The notes beneath the pieces are model-generated. The model searched no databases, had not been told where the DNA came from, and saw only the letters and a program-made list of their open reading frames with translations. The translations under genes and the position numbers were made by a program. 64,000 bases of DNA from Muribaculaceae bacterium (lineage in GTDB: Bacteria > Bacteroidota > Bacteroidia > Bacteroidales > Muribaculaceae), in assembly GCA_009775225.1 (NCBI GenBank), contig VSPE01000008.1:10929-74928 (forward strand), written 5' to 3'. Of the stretch, positions 44,023-53,608 are shown piece after piece (position 1 is the first letter of the stretch; every line of letters begins with the position of its first letter).

Positions 44023-47000
44023 ATGGAAAAAGCGTCATCACGACATATATTACATCTGCTATGTGCGGTTCTCGTTTTGGGAATTGCTTTTGTCGTGCCC
44101 GGCAGTGTGCACGCACAATATTACACGCCGCAGCTCGGCTCTCCGGCTCCGTGGGTCTTCCCTCCGGCGCCTGTGCCTGGCGACTCAGTGCCGCTGCCTC
44201 TTCCTATTCCCACCACGGTGCCCAGGAGTTACGAAGACCTTATGCATAACGAGCTTGCGTACGACCTCGCAACGCCGTCGAACATCACCACAGTCGCTGA
44301 CTACGACCCCGCCTCGGGCTGCTATGTGGTACGCACCAAAGTCGGTGATACCGAAATCGGTACGCCATTCATGCTCACGGCCGAGCAGTACAATAACTGG
44401 ATGTTCCGCCGCTCGATGCAGCAGTACTACCGCGACCGCAATATGGAGCTTATCACCGATAAGGAGAAGCAGCCTTTCAATATTTTCGACATGAATTTTG
44501 CGCTCGGGCCACTCGAAAAGATTTTCGGCCCGGGTGGCGTGTCGCTGCGTACACAAGGCTCGGTACTCGTGTCGATGGGTGTGAAGAGCAACAAGACCGA
44601 CAACCCGTCGCTGTCGCTCTCGGCAAGGCGAAAGACTTACTTCGACTTCGACCAGAAGATACAAGCCACTGTTGCCGCAAGTGTGGGCGACCGCCTGAAA
44701 TTCAACATGACATACAATACCGACGCTACCTTCGACTTCGACAGCAAGAACCTCAAGCTGGCATACGAAGGCAAGGAAGACGATATTGTAAAGAGTATAG
44801 AAGCCGGTAATGTGTCTATGACCACAGGCTCCTCGCTCATCCGAGGCAGCACGGCCCTCTTCGGTGTGAAGGCCAAACTACAGTTCGGCAAACTGACTGC
44901 CACGGCTCTTGTGTCACAGCAGAACTCAGAATCGAAGAGCGTGAACACCCGTGGTGGCGCGCAGACCACCGAGTTCTCGGTCAATGCCGACGAATACGAC
45001 CAGAACCGTCACTACTTCCTTGCGCATTTCTTCCGCGACAACTACGACCGTTTTGCCGCTCGCCTGCCGTACGTATCGTCGGGCGTGAAAATCACGCGTA
45101 TAGAAGTGTGGGTGACAAACAAGACCGGAAAGTTCGACCAGGCCCGAAATTTTGTGGGCTTCATGGACTTGGGAGAGAGCAGTGTTACCGCATCCGACTA
45201 TTGGACGAAGAACCCTGCGCTGCCCAATCCGGCCAACGCTTCGAATAATCTGCTCTCCGTAATCAAGACCGACTATCCGGCTGCCAGAAACATCAATCAG
45301 GTAACGCAGGCCCTTGAGCCGCTGTCGGCCTACGGCATAGAGGGTGGCCGTGACTACGAAAAGGTGGAAAGTGCCCGCCTGCTGTCGTCGAGCGAGTATA
45401 CGCTGAACTCCACACTCGGCTATATATCGGTAAAGAGCGCGCTGAACTCCGATGAGGTGCTTGCGGTGGCCTTCGAATACACCTACAACGGTCAGGTATA
45501 TCAGGTTGGCGAGTTCTCGGCCGACATTCCCACCACCGACCAGTCGCTGTATCTGAAGATGCTCAAGAGCACCACCACATCGCCCTATCTGCCCATGTGG
45601 CACCTCATGATGAAGAATGTGTATTCACTTGGCGGCTACCAGATACAGAAATCCAAGTTCAAGCTCAACATCAAATATCTGTCGGATACTACAGGCACGC
45701 AGATAAACTACCTCCCGGTGCCGGGTCTCAACAATCAGTCGCTCCTTCAGGTGATGAATCTCGACCGCATCGACTCTAACGAAGAGAGCAATCCCGACGG
45801 TTTCTTCGACTTTATCGACGGCTATACTATAATACCGGCCACCGGCAAGATTATATTCCCCGTAGTCGAGCCGTTCGGCAAGCATCTCGCCGAAAAAATC
45901 GGAAACCCGGCTCTGGCGCAGCAGTATGTATATCAGGAACTATACGATTCTACTCTTGTAGTGGCGCGGCAGTATGCCGATAAAAACAAGTTTATCCTGT
46001 CGGGCGAATATCAGGCATCGGCAGGCTCGCAAATCCGACTCAATGCAATGAATGTGCCGCGCGGCTCCGTGATAGTCATGGCCGGTGGCGTGCAACTCAC
46101 CGAAAACTCCGATTATACCGTAGATTATGCTATGGGTATAGTCACAATCACCAATCAGAGCATTATCGACTCGGGGCAGAATATAAGCGTTACGCTCGAA
46201 AACCAGTCGATGTTCTCCACCCAGCGCAAGACTCTCCTTGGCCTCGACTTGCAGTATCAGCTCAACAAGCGTATCAATATCGGTGCAACGCTTCTGCACT
46301 TCTCCGAGAAGGCACTTATCGAGAAGGTGAATATCGGCGACGAGACGGTAAACAACTCTATGGCCGGCCTCAACTTCTCGTACAACGGCGAGTTTATGTG
46401 GCTTACCAATCTCCTCAACAAAATCCCTACCGTAAACGCAACCCAGCCCTCGAGCCTCAACTTTACGGCGGAGTACGCGGCACTGCTTCCGCATCAGCAG
46501 AAAGCCGGTTCCAACAAGGGGTCGTCGTATATCGACGACTTCGAGAGTACTCAGACCGGCATCGACCTGCGCTCGCCGTATTCGTGGTTCCTTGCATCCA
46601 CTCCTTACGACCCCTCGCCCGACGCACTCTTCCCCGAAGGCGCGCTCTCGAATAACGTGGACTACGGCAAAAACCGTGCTCTCATCAACTGGTACTATAT
46701 CGACCGCCTTTTCACGCAGCGCAATTCATCGATGTGCCCCGGCTATCTGCGCAGCGACCTCAAACAGCAGTCCAACCCCTATGTGCGCGAGGTCACTTCC
46801 GAGGAAATTTTCCCCGGTCGCGAGATAGGTTATGGCGAGTCGGCGTACGTACAGACCCTCAACGTGTCGTACTATCCCGACGAACGCGGCCCCTACAACC
46901 TCGACAACGTAAATATAGCGGACGACGGCAGCCTTCTGAACCCCGAGAAGCGCTGGGGCGGTATCATGCGCAGGCTCGACAACACCAACTTCGAGCAGTC

Positions 47001-50000
47001 GAACATAGAGTATGTGCAGTTTTGGCTTCTCAACCCATTCCTCGACCCTGATAACCCCAACTATGAGGGTGGCGACCTGTACCTCAACTTCGGCGAAATA
47101 TCAGAAGACATCTTAAAGGACGGTCTGAAGAGCTACGAGAACGGTATTCCTTACGACGGTAACGACCAGTTCCTCGAAGAGACTGTGTGGGGACGTGTGT
47201 CGCGGCAAAACTCGCTGACATATTCGTTCGACAACACCAACGGCGCCCGACTTGCACAGGACGTCGGTCTCGACGGTCTTCACAACGACCAGGAGTTCGT
47301 ATTCCCCACATATCAGAAATATATCGAGGGACTAACCCGTCGCCTCTCGCCCGAGACTGTGGAGAAGATGCAGACCGATTTGTTATCGCCGCTCAACGAC
47401 CCCGCCGGCGATAACTATCACTTCTATCGCGGCTATGACTACGACGAACAGCGCCTCGGCATCCTCGAGCGCTATAAGCGTTACAACGGCGTTGAGGGCA
47501 ACTCACTCTCGCCCGAAGACGCTCCCGACCCCCTGTACCAGTCGGCACGCTCTGTGCCCGATGTCGAGGATATCAACCAGGATAACACCCTCAACGAATA
47601 CGAGCGCTACTTCCAGTATAAGATTTCAATCCGCCCCGAAGACCTTGTGGTGGGCAAGAACTATATCACCGACAAACAGACCAAGATAGTGCCCACGCGC
47701 GACGACGGCCGCCTCGAGGTGGAGTGGTATCAGTTCAAAATTCCTCTGAGCGACTATGAGAAGGTTGTCGGCTCGATTTCCGATTTCTCTTCTATCCGCT
47801 TCGCCCGAATGTTCCTCACCGGCTTTCGGAAGACCACACACCTGCGCTTCGCAACCTTCGAGCTGGTGCGTGGCGAGTGGCGTACCTACGACTTCAACCT
47901 CAACAGCCGAGGCGATGCTCCCGCGCAAGGCGAGCTTGATGTGTCGGTAGTGAACATCGAGGAAAACGCAACCCGCGAGCCTGTCAACTATGTGCTGCCT
48001 CCGGGAGTGTCCCGTATCACCGACCCCGGCCAAAGCCAGATTACTCAGCTCAACGAGCAGTCGCTGGCCATGAAGCTCACCGGCCTCAATGCCGGCGACG
48101 CACGCGGCATATACCGCAACACACAGCTCGACCTGCGCAATTACCGGCGCATGCAGATGTGGGTACACGCCGAAGCGCTTATCGACAATGCCACAAATCT
48201 CCGTTCAGGCGAGATGTCGGTTTTTGTGCGCCTCGGTACCGACGTCAAGAACAACTACTATGAATACGAGATACCGCTCGAACTTACACCCCCCGGCGTG
48301 TATAACCGCTATCTCAGCTCCGACCAGTATATCGTATGGCCGCGCTCCAACTTCCTCGACTTTAATCTGCAATCGCTCGTAGAGCTTAAGAAGCAGCGAA
48401 ACCGTGCCAAGCGGGCCGAGGAGAGCGGGGTAGGCTACGGCACATTATATACGGGCCGAGACCCCGACAACGAGCGTAACCGCATGGGCGTAATCGGTAA
48501 TCCGTCGCTCAGCGATGTGCGTGTAGTCCTTATCGGTGTGCGCAACAATGCTGCGACTCAGAAAGACGCCGTTGTGTGGGTCAACGAGCTTAAAGTGACC
48601 GATTTCGACGAGGCCGGAGGCTGGGCGGCGAAGGCAAATGCCACACTCTCGATGAGCGACATCGCCACAGTGAACCTCGGTGCGCATATCGAGACCGCAG
48701 GATTTGGAGGCGTAGACCAAAGCCTCAACGAGCGCCGGCTCGACGATTACCAGCAGTTCAACGTGGCCGTACAGGCCGACCTCGGACGCTTCATCCCCGA
48801 AAAGGCCAAGTTGCGCGCCCCTGTTTACTACTCTATGACCAAAGAGAAGACGTCGCCGAAATACAACCCGCTTGACCAGGACGTGCTGCTCAAAGATGCT
48901 CTCGACGAATGTGATACCAAGGCCGAGCGCGACTCAATAAGCTCTTATGCCGTGGAGCGTACTACGATACAGAACTTCTCGATTTCCGGACTCAAATTCG
49001 ATATTCAGAGCAAGAATCCCATGCCCTGGGACCCGGCGAATTTTACTTTCAACTTCTCTTTTGCCAAGCAGGCCAAGAACGACCCGACCACAGAGTATGA
49101 GAATACCGATGACTACCGAGGCTCGCTCGCATACTCTTACTCGCCATATATCAAACCGTTCAAGCCTTTTAAAAATCTAAAAGGCAAAGGAAAGAATGTG
49201 AAGTTCCTCAAGGACTGGGAGCTGCAGTGGCTGCCAAACAACATCTCGTTCCTGACCTCGATGAGCCGATATTACTATGAACAGCAGACGCGCTCTGAGG
49301 CCGATGCCATGTTCCAGCTTCCTGTATCGGTAAGTAAGAATTGGCTGTGGGACAGGCAGCTGCAACTGTCATGGAACCTTACAAAGACCTTGCAGTTCTC
49401 TTTCAACTCCAACACCTCGGCACGCATCGAGGAAACTGTCGGTGCTGTAAACCGCAAGCTCTTCCCCGACAAATACCGCGACTGGAAAGATACTATATGG
49501 CAGTCGCTCCGCTCTATGGGTACTCCCTGGAGCTATAATCAGACGTTCACAGGCCAATATAAAGCGCCATTCAACAAGATTGCCTTCCTTGATTATCTTA
49601 CGGGCTCGGTAAGTTACAATGCCACTTACCGCTGGGACCGCGGAGCCACAATCGACGGTGTCAAGCTCGGTAACTCGATAGCCAACCAGGCTTCGTGGAC
49701 TGCCGACGGCCGTGTGAACTTCGAGACCTTGTATAATAAGGTGAAGCTGTTCAAAGACGTTAACAAGCGTTTTGCCAATACGCGTTCTTCCACCACGCAG
49801 CGTAAGGCCAAGAAGTTTGAGCGTACATACAAGCTCAAACCCGACACTTCGCTTGTCATCAAGCACAATCTGCGTACAAAGAAGATAAAAGTGACTGCGA
49901 CAAAGCCCGACGGTACTCCTTTCGCGCTCAAAACCCGAGAGCTCGACAATAACAGCATTGAGGTGCTGAACCGGGGCGAGGATAATATCAAGTTCACTAT

Positions 50001-51465
50001 TGTTGAGGTGCTCAAAGATGAGAAAAGCGTGATGCGCAATATTGGCGAGTACGCCCTGCGCTTTGTGCTCTCGCCCCGTAGCCTCTCGGTGCGCTACCGC
50101 AACACACGCACCACGTCGCTGCCGCTCTTCGGGCCGGATATCGGCAATATATTCGGTCAGAGCCGCAGCTACGGCCCCATGTCGCCGGGCCTCGATTTTG
50201 CCTTCGGGTTTACCGACGAAAGCTATGTCAACAAGGCCCTGGCACGAGGCTGGCTCATCACCGACGACGATCAGACTTCGCCGGCGGTATTCTCGCGCGC
50301 CAACGAGCTCAATATCGAAGCCGCCTTTGAGATTGCCAAAGGCCTTAAAGTACAGCTTACGTTCAACCGCACCGACAACCGTAACTCGCAGGTGCAGTTT
50401 ATGTATGCCGGTATGCCTACATCGCTCTCAGGCTCATATACAAAGACACACTGCGCCATACTCACTTCGCTGCGCTCATCCAAGGCCGACGACGGCTACT
50501 ATTCGCAGGCTTTCGCTGACTTCATTGCCAACATACCCGAGGTGAGGGCACGTGTCGAGGCTCAGTATGCTGGTGCCGTATATCCGTCGGGAGGCTTCAT
50601 GGCCGACAATGCGCATGCAGGCTTCCCCTTCGACCCTGCTGTAGGCACGGTATCCGAAACATCGTCCGACGTCCTCATTCCGGCCTTCATGGCTGCCTAT
50701 ACCAAGCGCTCGGCAAAGAAAGAGAGTCTGAACCCCTTCCCGGCGTTCTCTTCGGTTCTTCCCAACTGGCGCATTACCTACGACGGACTCATCAACCTCG
50801 GCAATATGCGTCGCTGGTTCAAATCGTTCTCGCTCAGCCATGCCTACCAGTGCACATATTCTGTGGGCTCGTTCTCCTCGTTCCTCAACTGGCAGGGCAT
50901 AGGTGCCGGCGACCTCGGCTTTACTCTCGATGAGCTTACGGGCAATCCTGTTCCCTCGTCGCCCTACAATATATCTTCGGTGGCTATCACAGAGCGCTTC
51001 GCTCCACTGTTCGGTGTAAACTTCACTCTCAAGAACGAGTTGCAGTTCAGTGCCGAATATCGCGACCAGCGCACCGTGACTCTCAACAGCGCCGCAGGAC
51101 AGGTGGTGGAGGCAAGCTCCAAAGGCATTACAGTGGGTGCAGGATACAAGATTGTAGGCTTCAACAAAATACTAAAGCTCAAAGGCTCGCAGACCTCGGT
51201 GAGCAACGACCTCACCCTCAACGCCGATTTCTCATTCCAGAACAATCAGGCGCTGATACGTCGCATCGAGAGCAACTATACACAGCCCACAAGCGGTACC
51301 AATACCATCAACATCAACTTTACCGCTTCGTATGTGCTGAGCAAACGCCTCACATTGTCGGCCTACTTCGACCACCAGGTAAACTCGCCGATTGTAACCA
51401 CAAGTGCCTATCCCACCACCAACTCATCGTACGGCATATCGGTGAACCTTGCCCTCTCACGCTAA
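44023..51465 (+). CDS. sprA: SprA/Sov, outer-membrane translocon of the type IX secretion system
   Basis: 2480 residues, the expected giant size. A signal peptide (HLLCAVLVLGIAFVVPGSVHA) precedes a Pro-rich stretch and the SprA N-terminal domain. The protein continues as a very large outer-membrane barrel of alternating aromatic strands and ends in SYGISVNLALSR. SprA forms the pore through which C-terminally tagged proteins cross the outer membrane. No other T9SS genes are in the window; the M6 protease and the secreted protein at 36 kb are possible cargo. Its stop overlaps the end of the convergent TonB-receptor pseudogene by 4 bases. Confidence 0.97.
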   Translation: MEKASSRHILHLLCAVLVLGIAFVVPGSVHAQYYTPQLGSPAPWVFPPAPVPGDSVPLPLPIPTTVPRSYEDLMHNELAYDLATPSNITTVADYDPASGCYVVRTKVGDTEIGTPFMLTAEQYNNWMFRRSMQQYYRDRNMELITDKEKQPFNIFDMNFALGPLEKIFGPGGVSLRTQGSVLVSMGVKSNKTDNPSLSLSARRKTYFDFDQKIQATVAASVGDRLKFNMTYNTDATFDFDSKNLKLAYEGKEDDIVKSIEAGNVSMTTGSSLIRGSTALFGVKAKLQFGKLTATALVSQQNSESKSVNTRGGAQTTEFSVNADEYDQNRHYFLAHFFRDNYDRFAARLPYVSSGVKITRIEVWVTNKTGKFDQARNFVGFMDLGESSVTASDYWTKNPALPNPANASNNLLSVIKTDYPAARNINQVTQALEPLSAYGIEGGRDYEKVESARLLSSSEYTLNSTLGYISVKSALNSDEVLAVAFEYTYNGQVYQVGEFSADIPTTDQSLYLKMLKSTTTSPYLPMWHLMMKNVYSLGGYQIQKSKFKLNIKYLSDTTGTQINYLPVPGLNNQSLLQVMNLDRIDSNEESNPDGFFDFIDGYTIIPATGKIIFPVVEPFGKHLAEKIGNPALAQQYVYQELYDSTLVVARQYADKNKFILSGEYQASAGSQIRLNAMNVPRGSVIVMAGGVQLTENSDYTVDYAMGIVTITNQSIIDSGQNISVTLENQSMFSTQRKTLLGLDLQYQLNKRINIGATLLHFSEKALIEKVNIGDETVNNSMAGLNFSYNGEFMWLTNLLNKIPTVNATQPSSLNFTAEYAALLPHQQKAGSNKGSSYIDDFESTQTGIDLRSPYSWFLASTPYDPSPDALFPEGALSNNVDYGKNRALINWYYIDRLFTQRNSSMCPGYLRSDLKQQSNPYVREVTSEEIFPGREIGYGESAYVQTLNVSYYPDERGPYNLDNVNIADDGSLLNPEKRWGGIMRRLDNTNFEQSNIEYVQFWLLNPFLDPDNPNYEGGDLYLNFGEISEDILKDGLKSYENGIPYDGNDQFLEETVWGRVSRQNSLTYSFDNTNGARLAQDVGLDGLHNDQEFVFPTYQKYIEGLTRRLSPETVEKMQTDLLSPLNDPAGDNYHFYRGYDYDEQRLGILERYKRYNGVEGNSLSPEDAPDPLYQSARSVPDVEDINQDNTLNEYERYFQYKISIRPEDLVVGKNYITDKQTKIVPTRDDGRLEVEWYQFKIPLSDYEKVVGSISDFSSIRFARMFLTGFRKTTHLRFATFELVRGEWRTYDFNLNSRGDAPAQGELDVSVVNIEENATREPVNYVLPPGVSRITDPGQSQITQLNEQSLAMKLTGLNAGDARGIYRNTQLDLRNYRRMQMWVHAEALIDNATNLRSGEMSVFVRLGTDVKNNYYEYEIPLELTPPGVYNRYLSSDQYIVWPRSNFLDFNLQSLVELKKQRNRAKRAEESGVGYGTLYTGRDPDNERNRMGVIGNPSLSDVRVVLIGVRNNAATQKDAVVWVNELKVTDFDEAGGWAAKANATLSMSDIATVNLGAHIETAGFGGVDQSLNERRLDDYQQFNVAVQADLGRFIPEKAKLRAPVYYSMTKEKTSPKYNPLDQDVLLKDALDECDTKAERDSISSYAVERTTIQNFSISGLKFDIQSKNPMPWDPANFTFNFSFAKQAKNDPTTEYENTDDYRGSLAYSYSPYIKPFKPFKNLKGKGKNVKFLKDWELQWLPNNISFLTSMSRYYYEQQTRSEADAMFQLPVSVSKNWLWDRQLQLSWNLTKTLQFSFNSNTSARIEETVGAVNRKLFPDKYRDWKDTIWQSLRSMGTPWSYNQTFTGQYKAPFNKIAFLDYLTGSVSYNATYRWDRGATIDGVKLGNSIANQASWTADGRVNFETLYNKVKLFKDVNKRFANTRSSTTQRKAKKFERTYKLKPDTSLVIKHNLRTKKIKVTATKPDGTPFALKTRELDNNSIEVLNRGEDNIKFTIVEVLKDEKSVMRNIGEYALRFVLSPRSLSVRYRNTRTTSLPLFGPDIGNIFGQSRSYGPMSPGLDFAFGFTDESYVNKALARGWLITDDDQTSPAVFSRANELNIEAAFEIAKGLKVQLTFNRTDNRNSQVQFMYAGMPTSLSGSYTKTHCAILTSLRSSKADDGYYSQAFADFIANIPEVRARVEAQYAGAVYPSGGFMADNAHAGFPFDPAVGTVSETSSDVLIPAFMAAYTKRSAKKESLNPFPAFSSVLPNWRITYDGLINLGNMRRWFKSFSLSHAYQCTYSVGSFSSFLNWQGIGAGDLGFTLDELTGNPVPSSPYNISSVAITERFAPLFGVNFTLKNELQFSAEYRDQRTVTLNSAAGQVVEASSKGITVGAGYKIVGFNKILKLKGSQTSVSNDLTLNADFSFQNNQALIRRIESNYTQPTSGTNTININFTASYVLSKRLTLSAYFDHQVNSPIVTTSAYPTTNSSYGISVNLALSR

Positions 51466-53482
51466 AATTTGAAAGAAACGAAGCCGCGTATCGCAAAAGG
51501 TGTGCCGGGCGTGAAGCAGATGTCGGTTACTGGTGCTGAGTCGCCGGGAATAAGAGTCTCGGTGGCGAACCGGGCCTCCCGCCACTTCTCGTTATGAATA
51601 GGTTCTCGATTGCGGCTCCGAAGGTAAATTTCCGTCAGGTATACGACGCGTTGAGGTCGGTGATGAAATATCCTTTTGCAGTCAGTGAGTTGTCTTCATT
51701 GGCAGGTCGGTCGGCTATCCAGCGGCAGTGTACGCCGGCGTTCACGTGTTTGTTTTTATAAGTGAGGCCGCCAAGTGCCGTGTGCACGGGCGCGAGGGGT
51801 ATGTAGTTTTCGCCTTTCGGCTCCTCGGTCATGCGGGCGTTGCTGTAGGTGTAGTCGGCCTGAAGATAGAAGTTATTGAGAAAATCCCAGCGTACTCCCA
51901 AATCCACACCGAAGCGTCGGCTTTTGCCCGACGGTTCTACCACGGCCTCGTCGCCTACATATACAAGTTCCTCGTTCATGTGAAGATACCACACGGCGCT
52001 GTTCAGCACCACATTGTCGCACGGCTTGTAGTGTATGCCGAAATCGGCGCCAAGAGCCTGTGGAAGCACATTCTTGCCGTCCTCCACCACGACCACTCGG
52101 GCATCGTTGCTGTGGAAGCCGCGTCCGCCTTTAAGGTATAGCTGCACGCGTTCCGACGGGTTATAGATAGCATTCAGCTTGGGACTGACGAAGGCTTGGG
52201 CGTTGCCGCGGCTGTTGAAGTCGGCGGCAGTTTTGTCGGCATAGCTGAAGTGGAACCAGTCCACGCGTACCGATGGGTTTATCATCACTTTGCCGAGATT
52301 TATCTCCATGCCGGCGTATGCAAAGAGGTTGCTTTGGTCTATGTCGCCAAGGGCGTAAGTGCCTATATGATGTCGGTTGCGGGCGTGGTAGAGAGCGATA
52401 TCCATTATATGGTCGTATCGAAAGCCTGCGCCAGCCGCCCACTTCCACATATAGTCGCGCAGGTGGAAATGGTTGGTGTATTCAGTATGGCCTCCTCCGA
52501 TAATTCGCTTCTCGCGCTGGTTTATCTCGTCCCAGTTCTCGGGGTCGTTCAGCATGAAGGTAAAGTCTGAGAAAAGGTTGAAGGTATAATACGAAAGATA
52601 AAAGTCGGAGTTTACCACGCCGCCGTCGCCTGTGTCGAACCTGTGGAGAAACTGAAGATTGGTACGCGAGGTGGAGCCGCCCTCACTGGCATCGAGCGAG
52701 CCGAACCAGCCAATCATGCCCTTGTCGACGGCGCGCTCGGGAATTTGTCCCGAGGCGTTCCACGAACTGTTGAAGTGCGATGCTATTATGTTGAAGCGCG
52801 AGCGCTCGCCCCAACGGGTGTATTTGCTCAGCACATTCAGGCGGTGGAAGTGCTGAGGGGAGTCGAAGACGCCGTTGTCGTTGAGAAAGGCTCCGGCTAC
52901 ATAGAAACTCTCCTTTTCGTTGTTTATAAACGACGCCGTGGCGCGGTAGCGCTGATAGTCGTGCATACCCACTTCCACGGCCACTTCGTTCGGCATGCGG
53001 TCGCGAGTCTTGAACGATACATAGCCGGCAGTGGCCATATCGCCCTTGCTCATGCTGTAGAGACCCTTGTCGAAGTCTACACTTTCTATAAGTTCGGGCT
53101 GCAGGAAGTGCAGGTCGGCGTAGCCCTGTCCGTGAGCGTGGCTTACCATGTTGACGGGCATTCCGTCCACACTTATGTTTATGTCGGTGCCGTGGTCGAG
53201 GTCGAACCCGCGCAGAAACATCTGCTCGGCCTTGCCGCCTCCGGCATGTTGTGCAATGAAGAGGCCAGGGACGGTGCGTAGTACCTCTTGCGACGACTTC
53301 ACGGGGTTGACCGCGAGGTCTACCTTGGCGACCTCGCTGAGGTGGTTGACATGGGCCACGACGTTGATGTCGCGCAGTTTGATGTCGGGCAATGTGTCGG
53401 GTGTTGCCGTTTCTGCCGACGGAGTGTGGGCGAGGCATTGCAAGGCGATGGCGGCCGTGCACAGGCTTAAGGCTTTTTTCAT
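51462..53482 (-). pseudogene. TonB-dependent receptor, C-terminus broken by a stop and a frameshift
   Basis: From the ATG at 53482 the frame runs through signal peptide, plug domain (SQEVLRTVPGLFIAQHAGGG, RGFDLDHGTDINISVDGMP, VNMVSHAHGQGYADLHFLQP) and most of the barrel to ITDLNASYT, then a TGA at 51635. Reading through, KFTFGAAIENLF continues in the same frame. A shift of one base near 51587 then restores NEKWREARFATETLIPGDS and the usual terminal FAIRGFVSFKF before TAG at 51462. So one nonsense change (probably Trp to stop) and one frameshift remove the last barrel strands. The ligand of this receptor family is unknown to me. Confidence 0.82.
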
Positions 53483-53578
53483 TCCGGGATAGTGGTGAAT
53501 GGTGTATAAGTTCGATATGTTTTCTAACAATCGTATGGTCTAATTGGTTCCGCACTTTGCAGTCTCGCGATTTTTAGC

Positions 53579-53586
53579 TAATTTTG
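53579..53586 (+). promoter_or_regulatory. Promoter -7 element for valS
   Basis: TAATTTTG, a perfect match, 23 bases before the ATG at 53609. It rules out the in-frame TTG at 53597 as the likely start. Confidence 0.6.
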
Positions 53587-53608
53587 CGCCGTTAAATTGT
53601 ATAAGAAA

